Shown here in pieces: positions 17,680 through 27,119 of a DNA stretch of 64,000 bases. The position numbers and the translations under genes were made by a program. The notes under the pieces were generated by a model, which was given only the letters and a program-made list of their open reading frames with translations, searched no databases and had not been told where the DNA came from. Positions within the stretch are counted from its first letter, which is position 1. The number at the start of each line of letters is the position of its first letter. Source of the stretch: Enterobacteriaceae bacterium RIT691 (lineage in GTDB: Bacteria > Pseudomonadota > Gammaproteobacteria > Enterobacterales > Enterobacteriaceae). Location: contig WJYM01000001.1 in assembly GCA_009668205.1 (NCBI GenBank), positions 1 through 64,000 of the forward strand. Direction: 5' to 3'.

Positions 17680-18663
17680 TTACAACCATTTACTGCGATG
17701 CAACCACCACGTAACACCACCGATCAGCAATACCAACCCGATACAAAACAGCGAAAAACCAAAACGCCAGCCGCCACCGGGGATCCCCCCGAGATTGACG
17801 CCGAACAGCCCCGTCAGGAAGGTGCTGGGCAGGAAAACCATCGCCATTAATGACATGGTGTAGGTTCTGCGCGCCAGTGACTCCTGCATGACCTGAGCAA
17901 TTTCATCGGCCATCACGCCCGTGCGGGCAATGCAGGCATCAACCTCATCCAGCCCACGCCCCAGACGCTCAGCAATGTCCTGCATACGGCGTCGTTGGTC
18001 ATCGTTCATCCACGGCAGACGTTCACTCGACAATCGCGCATACACATCCCGCTGCGGTGCCATATAGCGACGCATAACGATAAGCTGCTTACGCAACAGC
18101 GCCAGAAAACCGCGTGGAGGGATATTCTGGTCGAGCAAATTATCTTCAAGGTCGATAATTTTATCGTGCAGCTCTTCGATAAATTCGCTGGCGTGATCGG
18201 TCAACGCATCACACACATCGACCAGCCAGCCGCCACAGTCCGTGGGGCCGGTCCCCTCTTCCAGATCTTTCACTACGTCGTCCAGCGCCAGCACTTTGCG
18301 CTGACGCGTGGAAACAATCAGACGCTCGTCCATGTACAGACGCATTGCCACCAGTTGATCCGGACGCTCGTCCGTACTGCCGTTGATACAACGCAGCGTA
18401 ATCAGCGTCCCATCACCTACGCGGGTGACGCGGGGTCTCAGGCTGTCGCCCGCCAGCGCATCACGCACGCTATTAGGCAGCAGCGGCGTCGTCGCCAGCC
18501 ACTCAGCGCTTTTGGGATGGGTGTAGTTAAGGTGCAGCCAACAAGGATTCTCTTTATCAATCGCACTTTTATCCCTCAGCGGTACGGCCCCACCTTTCCC
18601 GTCAAGCATCCAGGCAAACACAGCATCCGGTACGTTCACATCGGCTCCCTTAATAATCTCCAC
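17680..18663 (-). CDS. zntB: Zinc transporter ZntB (CorA family)
   Basis: The 327-residue CorA/MIT-family protein has a large cytosolic N-terminal domain and two C-terminal membrane segments. The first ends at the family signature [10 protein letters not shown] (GxN motif) and the second is about 300-320. In E. coli ZntB moves zinc, probably as a proton-driven importer. I chose GTG at 18663 because CGGAGG lies just upstream and it gives exactly the E. coli length; the longer ATG frame adds an unlikely extension. dbpA, expected between zntB and ttcA, is missing. Confidence 0.93.
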   Translation of the reverse strand: MEIIKGADVNVPDAVFAWMLDGKGGAVPLRDKSAIDKENPCWLHLNYTHPKSAEWLATTPLLPNSVRDALAGDSLRPRVTRVGDGTLITLRCINGSTDERPDQLVAMRLYMDERLIVSTRQRKVLALDDVVKDLEEGTGPTDCGGWLVDVCDALTDHASEFIEELHDKIIDLEDNLLDQNIPPRGFLALLRKQLIVMRRYMAPQRDVYARLSSERLPWMNDDQRRRMQDIAERLGRGLDEVDACIARTGVMADEIAQVMQESLARRTYTMSLMAMVFLPSTFLTGLFGVNLGGIPGGGWRFGFSLFCIGLVLLIGGVTWWLHRSKWL

Positions 18664-18880
18664 AACGCCTCCGTATTTCTTCAAACGCTTTGTCACTGAG
18701 TCTAGCGTCGGCAGGCTAATAAGCAACAGATTCAACGGGCATCGCCCTGAATTCATTCATGAAAGCGGAATTATCTGTGTCGAAGGGTTTGGCTGCAATG
18801 GGCAATTCGTTAACGTTGATGTCTGCACAAATTAAAAAGGGCCTGCAATCGCAGACCCTTTTGGCTGGCATCAAGACAAA

Positions 18881-20050
18881 TCAGAAAGAGTGCCAGTAAT
18901 TCGGTTCACCCACTGTAGCAGGGGCGGTTTTAGGTTGTTGAGGCGACGCAGGAATTATGGGGGCTGCAGGTTCATTAGCGAGATGGAAATTCTGAGTCCG
19001 GGCCTGTAATTCCACCACCTGATGTTTCAATACATCTGAAGATCCGGCCAGTTCTTCCACTACCGCGACGTTACTCTGGGTCACTTTTTCCAGCTCAGAA
19101 AGCGCCAGGGTAATTTGCTCAATGCCTTTTTCCTGCTGCAGGGTTGAGGCCGAAATTTGCTCCATCAGGCCGCTCACTAATCCTGAGCCGGTGACAATTT
19201 CGCGCATATTTTTCTCGGCCTCGGCGACAATATTTGCCCCCTGGGTGACGTTTTCGCTGGTCACACTGATCAGTGATTTAATGTTTTTCGCGGCTTCGGC
19301 GCTGCGATGCGCCAGATTGCGAACTTCACCCGCGACCACGGAAAATCCTTTGCCGTGGTCGCCCGCTCTGGCGGCTTCCACCGCCGCGTTCAGCGCCAGA
19401 ATATTGGTCTGGAACGCGATACCGTCAATCAGGGAGATGATTTCCGTCATCTGTCGCGCACAGTCGGTGATCGACTGCATATTGGTCGCCACCTCGCCCA
19501 TCAACTCTCCTCCCTTACGGGCATAGGACGTTGCATCACCGGCACGATCGCTGGCAAGACGGGTATTCTCAGCATTATTTTTGGTACTGGCGGCAATCTC
19601 TTCCATGCTGGAGGCGGTTTGCATCAGGGTGGCAGATTGCTGTTCGCTTTTTACCGACAGTTCAGCGCTGCGATTTGCCAATTGCTCAGAGAGGGTCATT
19701 GCCGTTTGCGACGAGGTGCGGATTTCGGATACCAGAGTCGAAATATTACTGGAGAGTGCATTAATTCCCGGAATCAAACGCCCTGCACAGTTATTACCAA
19801 ATTCAGGAATATAGACAGAGAGATTGCCCGACGTCACTTCATCAATACTTCGCTTAACCGCATTAATTGGCGTCACCAAATACTTAGTCATATACAACCA
19901 TAATAACGAAATAGTCAGTAGCCAACCGACATTAAGCATTATCATGACCGCCAGATTGGCAGATAAAAGCACAGCAGATATATCTACCAAAACAAACATT
20001 GCCAGTAAAAACATCAGTATGAACGTTCTGACACTTACATTTTTCAGCAT
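18881..20050 (-). CDS. Methyl-accepting chemotaxis protein without a periplasmic domain
   Basis: The 389-residue chemoreceptor starts MLKNVSVRTFILMFLLAMF, like Tar and Tsr. Two membrane spans (about 9-30 and 33-53) follow each other with almost no periplasmic loop. A HAMP segment follows (about 55-108), then the helical signalling domain with the conserved hairpin tip near ALNAAVEAARAGDHGKGFSV. The C-terminus NYWHSF resembles a degenerate CheR/CheB tether (NWETF). It probably senses an internal, membrane or energy-related signal. Possible sigma-28-like bases (GGCGAATAA) lie upstream, weak. ATG at 20050 chosen over a TTG 18 codons earlier. Confidence 0.85.
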   Translation of the reverse strand: MLKNVSVRTFILMFLLAMFVLVDISAVLLSANLAVMIMLNVGWLLTISLLWLYMTKYLVTPINAVKRSIDEVTSGNLSVYIPEFGNNCAGRLIPGINALSSNISTLVSEIRTSSQTAMTLSEQLANRSAELSVKSEQQSATLMQTASSMEEIAASTKNNAENTRLASDRAGDATSYARKGGELMGEVATNMQSITDCARQMTEIISLIDGIAFQTNILALNAAVEAARAGDHGKGFSVVAGEVRNLAHRSAEAAKNIKSLISVTSENVTQGANIVAEAEKNMREIVTGSGLVSGLMEQISASTLQQEKGIEQITLALSELEKVTQSNVAVVEELAGSSDVLKHQVVELQARTQNFHLANEPAAPIIPASPQQPKTAPATVGEPNYWHSF

Positions 20051-20485
20051 AATCAGACTCACAACGATACTCAGAGGGGTGATATGGTTATAGCAGTTGC
20101 CCAAGCCATTTCAATATACTTTCCAGGAGAAATCATTATTCGCCGTTAAAGAGGGCGAGTTTGAGTTTGGCGACGCATTTATCTATAAACACCCCATGAT
20201 ATTAGCTTTTTGTTCCAATTATTTATAAAATTTAATCAATATGCAGCATATTATAGCGACCTGAATCACAAAAAAACGCCCGGGTTAACTGGCGCTATAT
20301 AATATTTAAGTAATACTAAATCATTAGTGCCATCGTGACGCTACTGTAGTGACGGTGTCGGGTTTGCGTACCGAAACAGCGCTCAATCCGTGGAAATACG
20401 GGCATTCTTCACAGTTATTTCATAGCACTATGGTTGAAATTGCTGTTACATTACTTTAACAACTTTAAAAGATGTGGAAGGCATA
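20051..20485. other. Divergent promoter region of chemoreceptor and MHYT protein
   Basis: About 435 bp, AT-rich in the middle (20190-20320). No gene or clear operator is supported. It must hold the promoters of two divergently transcribed signalling genes. Confidence 0.45.
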
Positions 20486-22600
20486 ATGCTGTACGTTTCG
20501 TGGGATCCGGTGCTGGTCGGCATTTCGTTTTTAGTCGCCTTTATTGCGTCATTTGTTGCTCTCGACAGCGCAGCCAAAATTGCCGCCTCCAATAAAAAAA
20601 CGGCCCTTTTCTGGCGCATTGCCGGGGGCGCTACGCTGGGGATCGGTATCTGGTCGATGCATTTCATTGGCATGCTGGCGATGAAAATGCCGATGATGAT
20701 GCATTACGACCTAGGCATTACCGCGTTTTCACTTCTTGTTGCCATCGTTGCCGCCACCCTTTCCATTAATATTGCCGTCAATGGTAACGTGCTGTCACTT
20801 AAGCGCCTTTGCGTGGCGACGCTGATCCTCAGTAGCGGCGTGGTGGTCATGCATTATGTCGGCATGGCCGCGCTGATGATGAACGACGCCATTGACTGGA
20901 ACTACGGCCTGGTGGCCCTCTCCGTAATCATCGCCATTGTCGCCTCTGGTGTCGGTCTTTGGCTGGCTTTTAGCCTGCGACTGAATGGCAAAGGGGCGCT
21001 GATCAACCGCATGGTAGCCGCTGTCGTCATGGGCATCGCCATTGCGGCAATGCACTATACCGGGATGAGTGCCGCTGAGTTTGTGGATCATGCGCACTAC
21101 ATGAACGGCGGAGTTAGCGAGCTGGGTCTCTCTATCTGGGTTTCTGCCGTGACGCTCACTATCCTCGGCGTGATGCTGATCATTTCGATGGTCGATTCCC
21201 AACTGCGTACCAATCGGTTGACCGAAAACCTGCAACAGCTCAACCAACAGCTGGAGCAACAGGCCCGATTTGATGGCCTGACCGGGCTCGCAAACCGCAG
21301 CCAGATTGATTTACGTCTGGAAGATTGTCTGCAGCAGTCTCAGCTCACCCTCACCCCTTTCGCCCTGATTTTTATGGATCTTGACCGCTTTAAATTGGTC
21401 AATGATGCCTGGGGACATCACGTTGGTGACCACCTGCTGGTCTCCGTTGCCAACCGTATCAGTGCCTGCCTGACGCCAAAAATGACGCTGGCCCGCCTGG
21501 GCGGTGATGAGTTTATCCTGCTGGTCCCGGACACCAATCAGGGGGACGTGGAAGATCTTGCTACGCGACTGGTTGAGTGCATCCGTCGTCCGTTTTTCGA
21601 AGCCGGTCAAATTTTACAGGTCTCCCTGAGCGCGGGCATCAGCCTGTATCCGGAACACGGTAAATCGCTGCAGGAACTGAAACTGCGCGCGGATACGGCG
21701 ATGTATAACATTAAGCAGCAGGGTCGTAACGGCTGGGCTATCTACCATGCGGATATGATGCAGAAGACCTGGGAAGGCGCCGAGTTCCTGCAGGATTTAA
21801 CGCAGGCGCTGGAGCGGGATCAGTTCGAACTGTGGTATCAACCAAAGTATCACGCGGCCAGCAAAAGCATTTATGGCTTTGAGGCGTTATTGCGCTGGCG
21901 TCATCCCACCAAGGGCATCCTGCTGCCGGAGGTGTTTCTGGCTACCCTTGAAAATACCGGGCTGATGGTTCCCGTGGGCTACTGGGTCATCGATCAGGCT
22001 TGCCTGCAGCTGCGCCAATGGGCCGATGAAGGCCATCAGGATTGGGGGTTGTCGATCAACCTGTCGGCGACACAGTTTGAGCAATATGACATCTATGACA
22101 CCCTGTGTGGTGCCCTGAGCCGCCATGCTGTTCCCCCTTCGCGCTTAACAATCGAACTTACCGAGAGTACGGCTTTGCGTAATCTGGAGCGCAGTATCGG
22201 GATCCTCAATGACCTTAACCGTGTCGGGATCACCGTGTCGATTGACGATTTCGGTACCGGCTATTCCAACATGCTGACCTTAAAAAACCTGCCAGCACGG
22301 GAACTGAAAATCGATAAAAGCTTCGTCCGCGATATTCGCGATAACAGCAAAAACGTCAAGATTGTGTCGACCATTATCGATATTGCGCATTCGATGAACA
22401 TGAACGTTGTGGCTGAAGGGATTGAAACGCAGGATCAGCAACAGCTGCTCACCAGCCTTGGCTGCGGGTATTTACAGGGTTTTCTGTTTGCTAAAGCCTT
22501 GCCCGCAAAAGAAATCCCGCAACTACTGGCAACGCTGCAGAGTCCGAAAAAATTATCGGTGCCCCCACAGCCTACGGCGATACAAAAAAAGCAGGCCTGA
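20486..22600 (+). CDS. MHYT-GGDEF-EAL cyclic-di-GMP protein
   Basis: The 704-residue protein has seven predicted membrane spans (about 5-240) holding three MHYT-type motifs (SMHFIGM, MHYVGM, MHYTGM), proposed to bind copper and sense O2, CO or NO. A GGDEF domain follows (RLGGDEF near 338) and then an EAL domain (GFEALLRW near 465, IDDFGTGYSN near 590). Both catalytic signatures are intact, so it may synthesise or degrade c-di-GMP; there is no RxxD inhibitory site before GGDEF. ATG at 20486 follows GGAAGG; an upstream in-frame GTG is less likely. No specific E. coli orthologue is claimed. Confidence 0.88.
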   Translation: MLYVSWDPVLVGISFLVAFIASFVALDSAAKIAASNKKTALFWRIAGGATLGIGIWSMHFIGMLAMKMPMMMHYDLGITAFSLLVAIVAATLSINIAVNGNVLSLKRLCVATLILSSGVVVMHYVGMAALMMNDAIDWNYGLVALSVIIAIVASGVGLWLAFSLRLNGKGALINRMVAAVVMGIAIAAMHYTGMSAAEFVDHAHYMNGGVSELGLSIWVSAVTLTILGVMLIISMVDSQLRTNRLTENLQQLNQQLEQQARFDGLTGLANRSQIDLRLEDCLQQSQLTLTPFALIFMDLDRFKLVNDAWGHHVGDHLLVSVANRISACLTPKMTLARLGGDEFILLVPDTNQGDVEDLATRLVECIRRPFFEAGQILQVSLSAGISLYPEHGKSLQELKLRADTAMYNIKQQGRNGWAIYHADMMQKTWEGAEFLQDLTQALERDQFELWYQPKYHAASKSIYGFEALLRWRHPTKGILLPEVFLATLENTGLMVPVGYWVIDQACLQLRQWADEGHQDWGLSINLSATQFEQYDIYDTLCGALSRHAVPPSRLTIELTESTALRNLERSIGILNDLNRVGITVSIDDFGTGYSNMLTLKNLPARELKIDKSFVRDIRDNSKNVKIVSTIIDIAHSMNMNVVAEGIETQDQQQLLTSLGCGYLQGFLFAKALPAKEIPQLLATLQSPKKLSVPPQPTAIQKKQA

Positions 22601-22668
22601 TCTCATGAAAATGCATTATGTTTAATACGTGTCGGTGGCGAGCAAGGGCACGTCCAGGGAGATAATGC

Positions 22669-23901
22669 ATGTTTCCAGCCGAACTGTCTGCCTTTCATCA
22701 CCTGACCACCCCGGTCTGGGTGATTGACCCTATTGCTGAGCGCTTTGTGTTTATTAATCACGCCGCCCAAGCGTTGACGGGTGAAAGTTCGCTCAATGCA
22801 CTGCGCTTCGGCGCGCTGTCGGCCTGCGCCCAGACTCGCCTTTCTTTGTATCTGTCCGACCTGCGTCACAGCAGTGAAATCGTTGAGATTTGGACGCTCA
22901 CGCTGCCCGCCGGTGAAGTCCCGCTGCGCTGCCGCCTGACGCTGGCGTCCTTTCCCGGTCTGCCGCAGGTGATCCTCTTCGAGGGCGCGAATATCGCCCA
23001 CGGCGCCAGCGAAAATACCGCCCCCAGCGTCGGCTATAAATCCCGGCGGCATAATTTCTATCACCGTTTCTTTATGACCACCACCGCCCCGATGTTACTG
23101 ATCGACACCGCGCGTGACGGGCTGATTGTCGACGCCAATCTGGCAGCGCTGCGATTCTATGGCTATCGCCGTGAAGAGATGTGTCAGAAGCATACCTGGG
23201 AAATCAATACTCTCGGCCGCCAGGTGCTGCCGGTGATGGCGGAAATCGCCCGCCTGCCCGGTGGGCATAAACCGCTCTATTTTGTGCATCGTATGGCCGA
23301 TGGGTCCACCCGCCACGTGCAGACCTATGCTGGTCCCATCATGATCAGCGGTGAGCGACTGATGCTGTGTATTATTCATGACATCACTGAGCAAAAAAGA
23401 CTGGAACAGGAGTTGGAGTACGCGGCGCTACGCGACTCGCTGACCGGATTGTTGAACCGCCGACAATTCTACGCCTTAACCGAAGGGCAAACCGCCTCTC
23501 ACATGCCGTTAAAAAGTGACTACAGCCTGCTGCTGATCGACACCGACAATTTTAAAGCCATCAATGATAATTACGGCCATTTGAAGGGAGATGAAGTGCT
23601 GGTCCAGCTGGCGCGCATTCTTGAAGCCTGCAGCCGCAAAGGCGACTTAATCTTCCGTTGGGGCGGTGAAGAATTTGTCCTGCTGCTGCCACGCACCGCC
23701 CTGAACAGCGCTCTGGACGTTGCGGAAAGCATCCGTGACAACGTGATGCAAATGCGCAATGAGGAGTTACCCGCCTTTACCGTGAGCATCGGCGTGGCCA
23801 GCCATCAGGCAGAAGAAACCATCGATGAATTATTCCGTCGGGTCGATAAAGCACTCTATCAAGCCAAAAATGACGGACGAAATCGGGTTCTTGCAGCATA
23901 A
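22669..23901 (+). CDS. dgcM: Diguanylate cyclase DgcM (YdaM)
   Basis: The 410-residue cytosolic protein has an N-terminal PAS-like region, a second PAS domain (about 127-245) and a C-terminal GGDEF domain with active-site WGGEEF near 332. RKGD five residues before it matches the RxxD inhibition site. Length equals E. coli DgcM, which together with PdeR activates MlrA and so csgD and curli. In E. coli dgcM is next to zntB; here two signalling genes lie between them. Confidence 0.9.
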   Translation: MFPAELSAFHHLTTPVWVIDPIAERFVFINHAAQALTGESSLNALRFGALSACAQTRLSLYLSDLRHSSEIVEIWTLTLPAGEVPLRCRLTLASFPGLPQVILFEGANIAHGASENTAPSVGYKSRRHNFYHRFFMTTTAPMLLIDTARDGLIVDANLAALRFYGYRREEMCQKHTWEINTLGRQVLPVMAEIARLPGGHKPLYFVHRMADGSTRHVQTYAGPIMISGERLMLCIIHDITEQKRLEQELEYAALRDSLTGLLNRRQFYALTEGQTASHMPLKSDYSLLLIDTDNFKAINDNYGHLKGDEVLVQLARILEACSRKGDLIFRWGGEEFVLLLPRTALNSALDVAESIRDNVMQMRNEELPAFTVSIGVASHQAEETIDELFRRVDKALYQAKNDGRNRVLAA

Positions 23902-24498
23902 ATCACCAGACCCTACGAATTCTGTCAGGTTCTTCTTCCGCAAAATCAGAGTAAGATAAAAGTATTAGTGCGGTTTCGACGAACCGGACTAATGCATAAT
24001 TTGCTTTTAACTGTTTTGCCCGTTCTCTGACGGGCTTTTTTTTAATCAATTACTGTCAATTGACTAAAAAACCAATTGGTTACAACACCCTTAACCATGG
24101 ACATCCGCAGACAATTTAGGACTTTTATACGCCCCAAACCGTGACCCATAGGTCGTTGTGTCCCAATTTCCGCCCCAATTTTTTATCACACATGCACTCC
24201 TTTCGATTCCTCAAACCACACGATCCTGTCTGCTATGAACCAGGATCGTGGATTTATCCCTAAGTAACCCGTAATTCTCCATTCCCATAATATAGGAAAT
24301 TAACCCACTCGGAGTAGATCGTAATGACATAGCCTTATTCCTTTGCCAACAAAAGGATTGAGGTTAATTTAATTTTAAACCAATTTGCATTGAGTCTGAT
24401 AGGCAAAAAAAGAGCATTAGCCTTGACTACGTGTATAATGACGAATTGTAAGATCATAAATTCTAAAAGTATTTTTACCCAGCAAAATAAATGAAGCC
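23902..24498. other. 600-bp gap after dgcM
   Basis: It holds a long hairpin (23964-23993) and the terminator (24018-24043), then about 450 bp of gene-free DNA whose base composition becomes AT-rich. A palindrome AACCAATTGGTT lies near 24070, and CCCAATTT followed by CCCCAATTTTTT lies near 24160. No gene is supported on either strand. Confidence 0.45.
24018..24043 (+). terminator. Intrinsic terminator after dgcM
   Basis: GCCCGT at 24018-24023 pairs with ACGGGC at 24030-24035, followed by eight T residues. A separate 12-bp hairpin with one mismatch lies at 23964-23993. Confidence 0.88.
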
Positions 24499-25221
24499 AT
24501 GAATGAAAACATCTTGATTTTCTCTGTTGTCTTATTTTCATCCGTATGTCAATCGTTGATTGGTGTCGGATTAGTAATGATTGGCATTCCAATGCTAATT
24601 ATTTCTGGAATATCGTTTGAACATGCTTTATCTGTATGCCTTCCTGGCTCGCTAATTATTAACACCCTTCAATTAAAATCACAGTTCAAGAAAGTCACCC
24701 GACAAGACTGTATTTCATATCTATTGATGTCTTGTGTTTATTTATGCTTCCTATTTTATGCTCACTCAGTTGGCATTGTATTTAATAAACTCACTGCTGG
24801 TTGCGTACTGATTCTGGCTGGACTCTTTGGTTTCAAAGTTAGCTTAAGAGAACCATTACTGGAAACATTGAACATTAAACCAAGAGTAAGTGACATCATG
24901 ATTGGTATTGTCCACGCAGTTTCAAGCATGGGCGGATCTATATTGTCCTTGACTGGGGCGGCCAGATACAAAGATAGCAATGCTTCCACAAGATTTATTG
25001 CTGGTGGATATTTATCACTGGGTTTCATTCAGCTATTCTTCTATTTAACACATGGAATACATCTTTTTCTGAGTCTGTATTCATTTATTTCAGTGCCAGT
25101 TTATGTCATATGCCAGAAATTTGTATCGCCAAATTTAAACCACAGCAAACTTAAAAGTTTAATATTTGCAATAACTTTGATTTATGGCATCCTGCTTATA
25201 AGGCAAAATTTCATTAGTTAA
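24499..25221 (+). CDS. TauE/SafE (DUF81) family permease
   Basis: The 240-residue, strongly hydrophobic protein has about eight predicted membrane segments and the TauE/SafE repeat pattern: an N-terminal GVGLVMIGIPMLI half and a second half with AVSSMGGSILSLTG. Members export sulfite, sulfoacetate or other organosulfur or carboxylate anions. The coding sequence is AT-rich compared with flanking genes, suggesting transfer. The diguanylate cyclase gene starts 54 bp downstream on the same strand. Substrate unknown. Confidence 0.75.
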   Translation: MNENILIFSVVLFSSVCQSLIGVGLVMIGIPMLIISGISFEHALSVCLPGSLIINTLQLKSQFKKVTRQDCISYLLMSCVYLCFLFYAHSVGIVFNKLTAGCVLILAGLFGFKVSLREPLLETLNIKPRVSDIMIGIVHAVSSMGGSILSLTGAARYKDSNASTRFIAGGYLSLGFIQLFFYLTHGIHLFLSLYSFISVPVYVICQKFVSPNLNHSKLKSLIFAITLIYGILLIRQNFIS

Positions 25222-25275
25222 TGATAATTAAACATCGAGCAATAAAAACAAAAAAAAGAACGAACAAATAAAAAA

Positions 25276-26631
25276 ATGAAAAACTTAAACCGATTAAACT
25301 CAGAAAAGAAAATTGTAATAATGATGTTAACAGTGATGTTTGTCGCAGTTAACATTTTCACGTTTTATATTTCTTACAGTCGCGTGAAAACAAACATTGA
25401 ACACATTGCATCGAAAATCTCTGGTGAAATCAACAACAATATCAGAGAGAATTATAGCATCGCCTCATTACTGGCCACAAAATTCCATTCCTCCGAAAAA
25501 CTTTCAACGCCTTCGACTCATACTGCTTTTGATGATTTCGCAAAAACATTTTCAACCATCGATAACTTCAAGTTTTCAAGATATTACACAGATGGGAAAC
25601 GTATCCTTCCCTTTACTGAAAACCCTATGAAAGTGGATGATACCGATAGAATTCATATGCTATCTGACGTGAGCGATTACATCCAGAAAACAACAAAAGA
25701 ATTAAATAGGGCCCATGGGTTCGCAGTCCCCGATCTTTACTACAGCAGTATCCATAAAGGCATGAACAGCCAACATTCGTGGATTGCCATTGGTATTCCT
25801 GTTGTCATCAATGATTATTCTTCCCATGTCACCATAACACCAGGAATTATTGCAACTGACTATACGGCCAAAGAAATCTTCGATTTGTTTGATGAGGAAT
25901 TCAAGATAAACAATCTTGATGTTAATGCGTATAGCATCAACATTCACAGCCGAAAATCAAATGTTCCCACAATGATCATTTCCGAATCAGGACTATCATT
26001 GTTTGATTTCAGCATCCCCGGTGTAAACCTGACGAATGGCTATTATATTACATCTGCAGTCAATTTAAGGACATTGATTAACTCGGCACCGGAAATTTTT
26101 ATCAACGCAAACCTGTTGATGACATTTGTATCACTATTGTTTTTGATGTTACACAACAGTAGCCTGCAAATGCTGAATAGACTTATCACCGATTCCTTAA
26201 CTCAGGCTTTGTCACGTGAAGGCGGCAGGCTTGTCATTGAAGGGATGTCTGCCAAAAAGGGGCAAGTTATTATTGTCACTGATCTTAATGATTTTAAAAT
26301 CATTAATGACACATACGGACACCATGCTGGAGATGAGGCACTTGCTTATTTTACCGGCTATGTGATGAGCGAACTGCGTGAAAAGGATTCGATGATCCGA
26401 ATGGGTGGGGACGAATTTATGCTGCTGATGTCCGATGTTTCAGTAAAACAAGCAGAGGACAAAATGGCCCAACTTGCAGAAGGGTTACATTCATTCCCCC
26501 ATGAGGGATGTGAAATACCGCTTACATTTTCTTATGGCGTAAGTGCAATCACAGATGAGTTCTCTGACTCCTATAAAAATGCTGATGAGCGCCTTTACGA
26601 GATGAAACATCGACACCACGCACAAAAATGA
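25276..26631 (+). CDS. Membrane diguanylate cyclase with periplasmic sensor
   Basis: The 451-residue protein has a first membrane span (about 14-33), a periplasmic region of roughly 240 residues, a second span (about 275-294, LLMTFVSLLFLML) and a GGDEF domain. The active site MGGDEF is near 376, and REKD five residues before it is an intact RxxD product-inhibition site. It should make c-di-GMP in response to an outside signal. Low GC, and adjacent to the TauE/SafE gene, so the two may have arrived together. No specific orthologue recognised. Confidence 0.85.
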   Translation: MKNLNRLNSEKKIVIMMLTVMFVAVNIFTFYISYSRVKTNIEHIASKISGEINNNIRENYSIASLLATKFHSSEKLSTPSTHTAFDDFAKTFSTIDNFKFSRYYTDGKRILPFTENPMKVDDTDRIHMLSDVSDYIQKTTKELNRAHGFAVPDLYYSSIHKGMNSQHSWIAIGIPVVINDYSSHVTITPGIIATDYTAKEIFDLFDEEFKINNLDVNAYSINIHSRKSNVPTMIISESGLSLFDFSIPGVNLTNGYYITSAVNLRTLINSAPEIFINANLLMTFVSLLFLMLHNSSLQMLNRLITDSLTQALSREGGRLVIEGMSAKKGQVIIVTDLNDFKIINDTYGHHAGDEALAYFTGYVMSELREKDSMIRMGGDEFMLLMSDVSVKQAEDKMAQLAEGLHSFPHEGCEIPLTFSYGVSAITDEFSDSYKNADERLYEMKHRHHAQK

Positions 26632-26735
26632 CTGTGATTGGCATATAACAGTCAGTTGCGGACACTGACCAGACAGACCGTAGACGTAAAAAAGACAAAG
26701 ATATTTACGTGAACTGCACGTGCACTTCGCAATAG

Positions 26736-26765
26736 CCCCAGGTTTCACGATCTGGGGTTTTCTTT
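26736..26765 (+). terminator. Terminator after the diguanylate cyclase
   Basis: CCCCAG at 26736-26741 pairs with CTGGGG at 26752-26757, then TTTTCTTT. A 10-bp perfect palindrome TGCACGTGCA lies just upstream near 26715-26724. Confidence 0.75.
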
Positions 26766-26974
26766 ATGTTTTAAACAGCACCAAGCCAACCTTACTGAGC
26801 GCAGTGCTTTCCCCTTCCATCGCTAAACGCCTTTAGAGAGTCACTGGCCCCCTACTCCGTTTCTGGCACAGAGCAGACGGCTGTGGGCCCGCTGTGTTAG
26901 AGAAGCGGGCGTTGGCACTTATCACACAAATCAGGGTCAAGTCTCCAATGGTCGCTGTTGCAGAACCTTTTTAG

Positions 26975-27119
26975 CCACAGGATTTATACTTAATTCCAGA
27001 TCTCCCGGATGCCGAAGCGCACAAGACGGTGTTAGAGAAAATGGGTGCAACAGAAGGCGTGAACTCGATTCTGGCAAGCCTCGCAGGCTATGTAATCAAA
27101 CTTAACCAAAGAGAAAATC
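26975..27119 (+). pseudogene. Possible 3' remnant of an SRPBCC/AHSA1-type gene
   Basis: The frame running into the start of the next gene encodes PDLPDAEAHKTVLEKMGATE followed by GVNSILASLAGYVIKL. This resembles the C-terminal helix of SRPBCC/AHSA1 proteins (a 'MTEGW...LDRLA' type ending). A TAG stop lies just upstream of the fragment and no start is available, so if the resemblance is real it is a truncated gene. The rest of the gap from 26766 holds nothing recognisable. Confidence 0.35.

Noticed and set aside
26715-26724. Palindrome TGCACGTGCA considered as an operator
   Set aside because: Sits in the 3' region before a terminator, away from any promoter; short enough to be chance.
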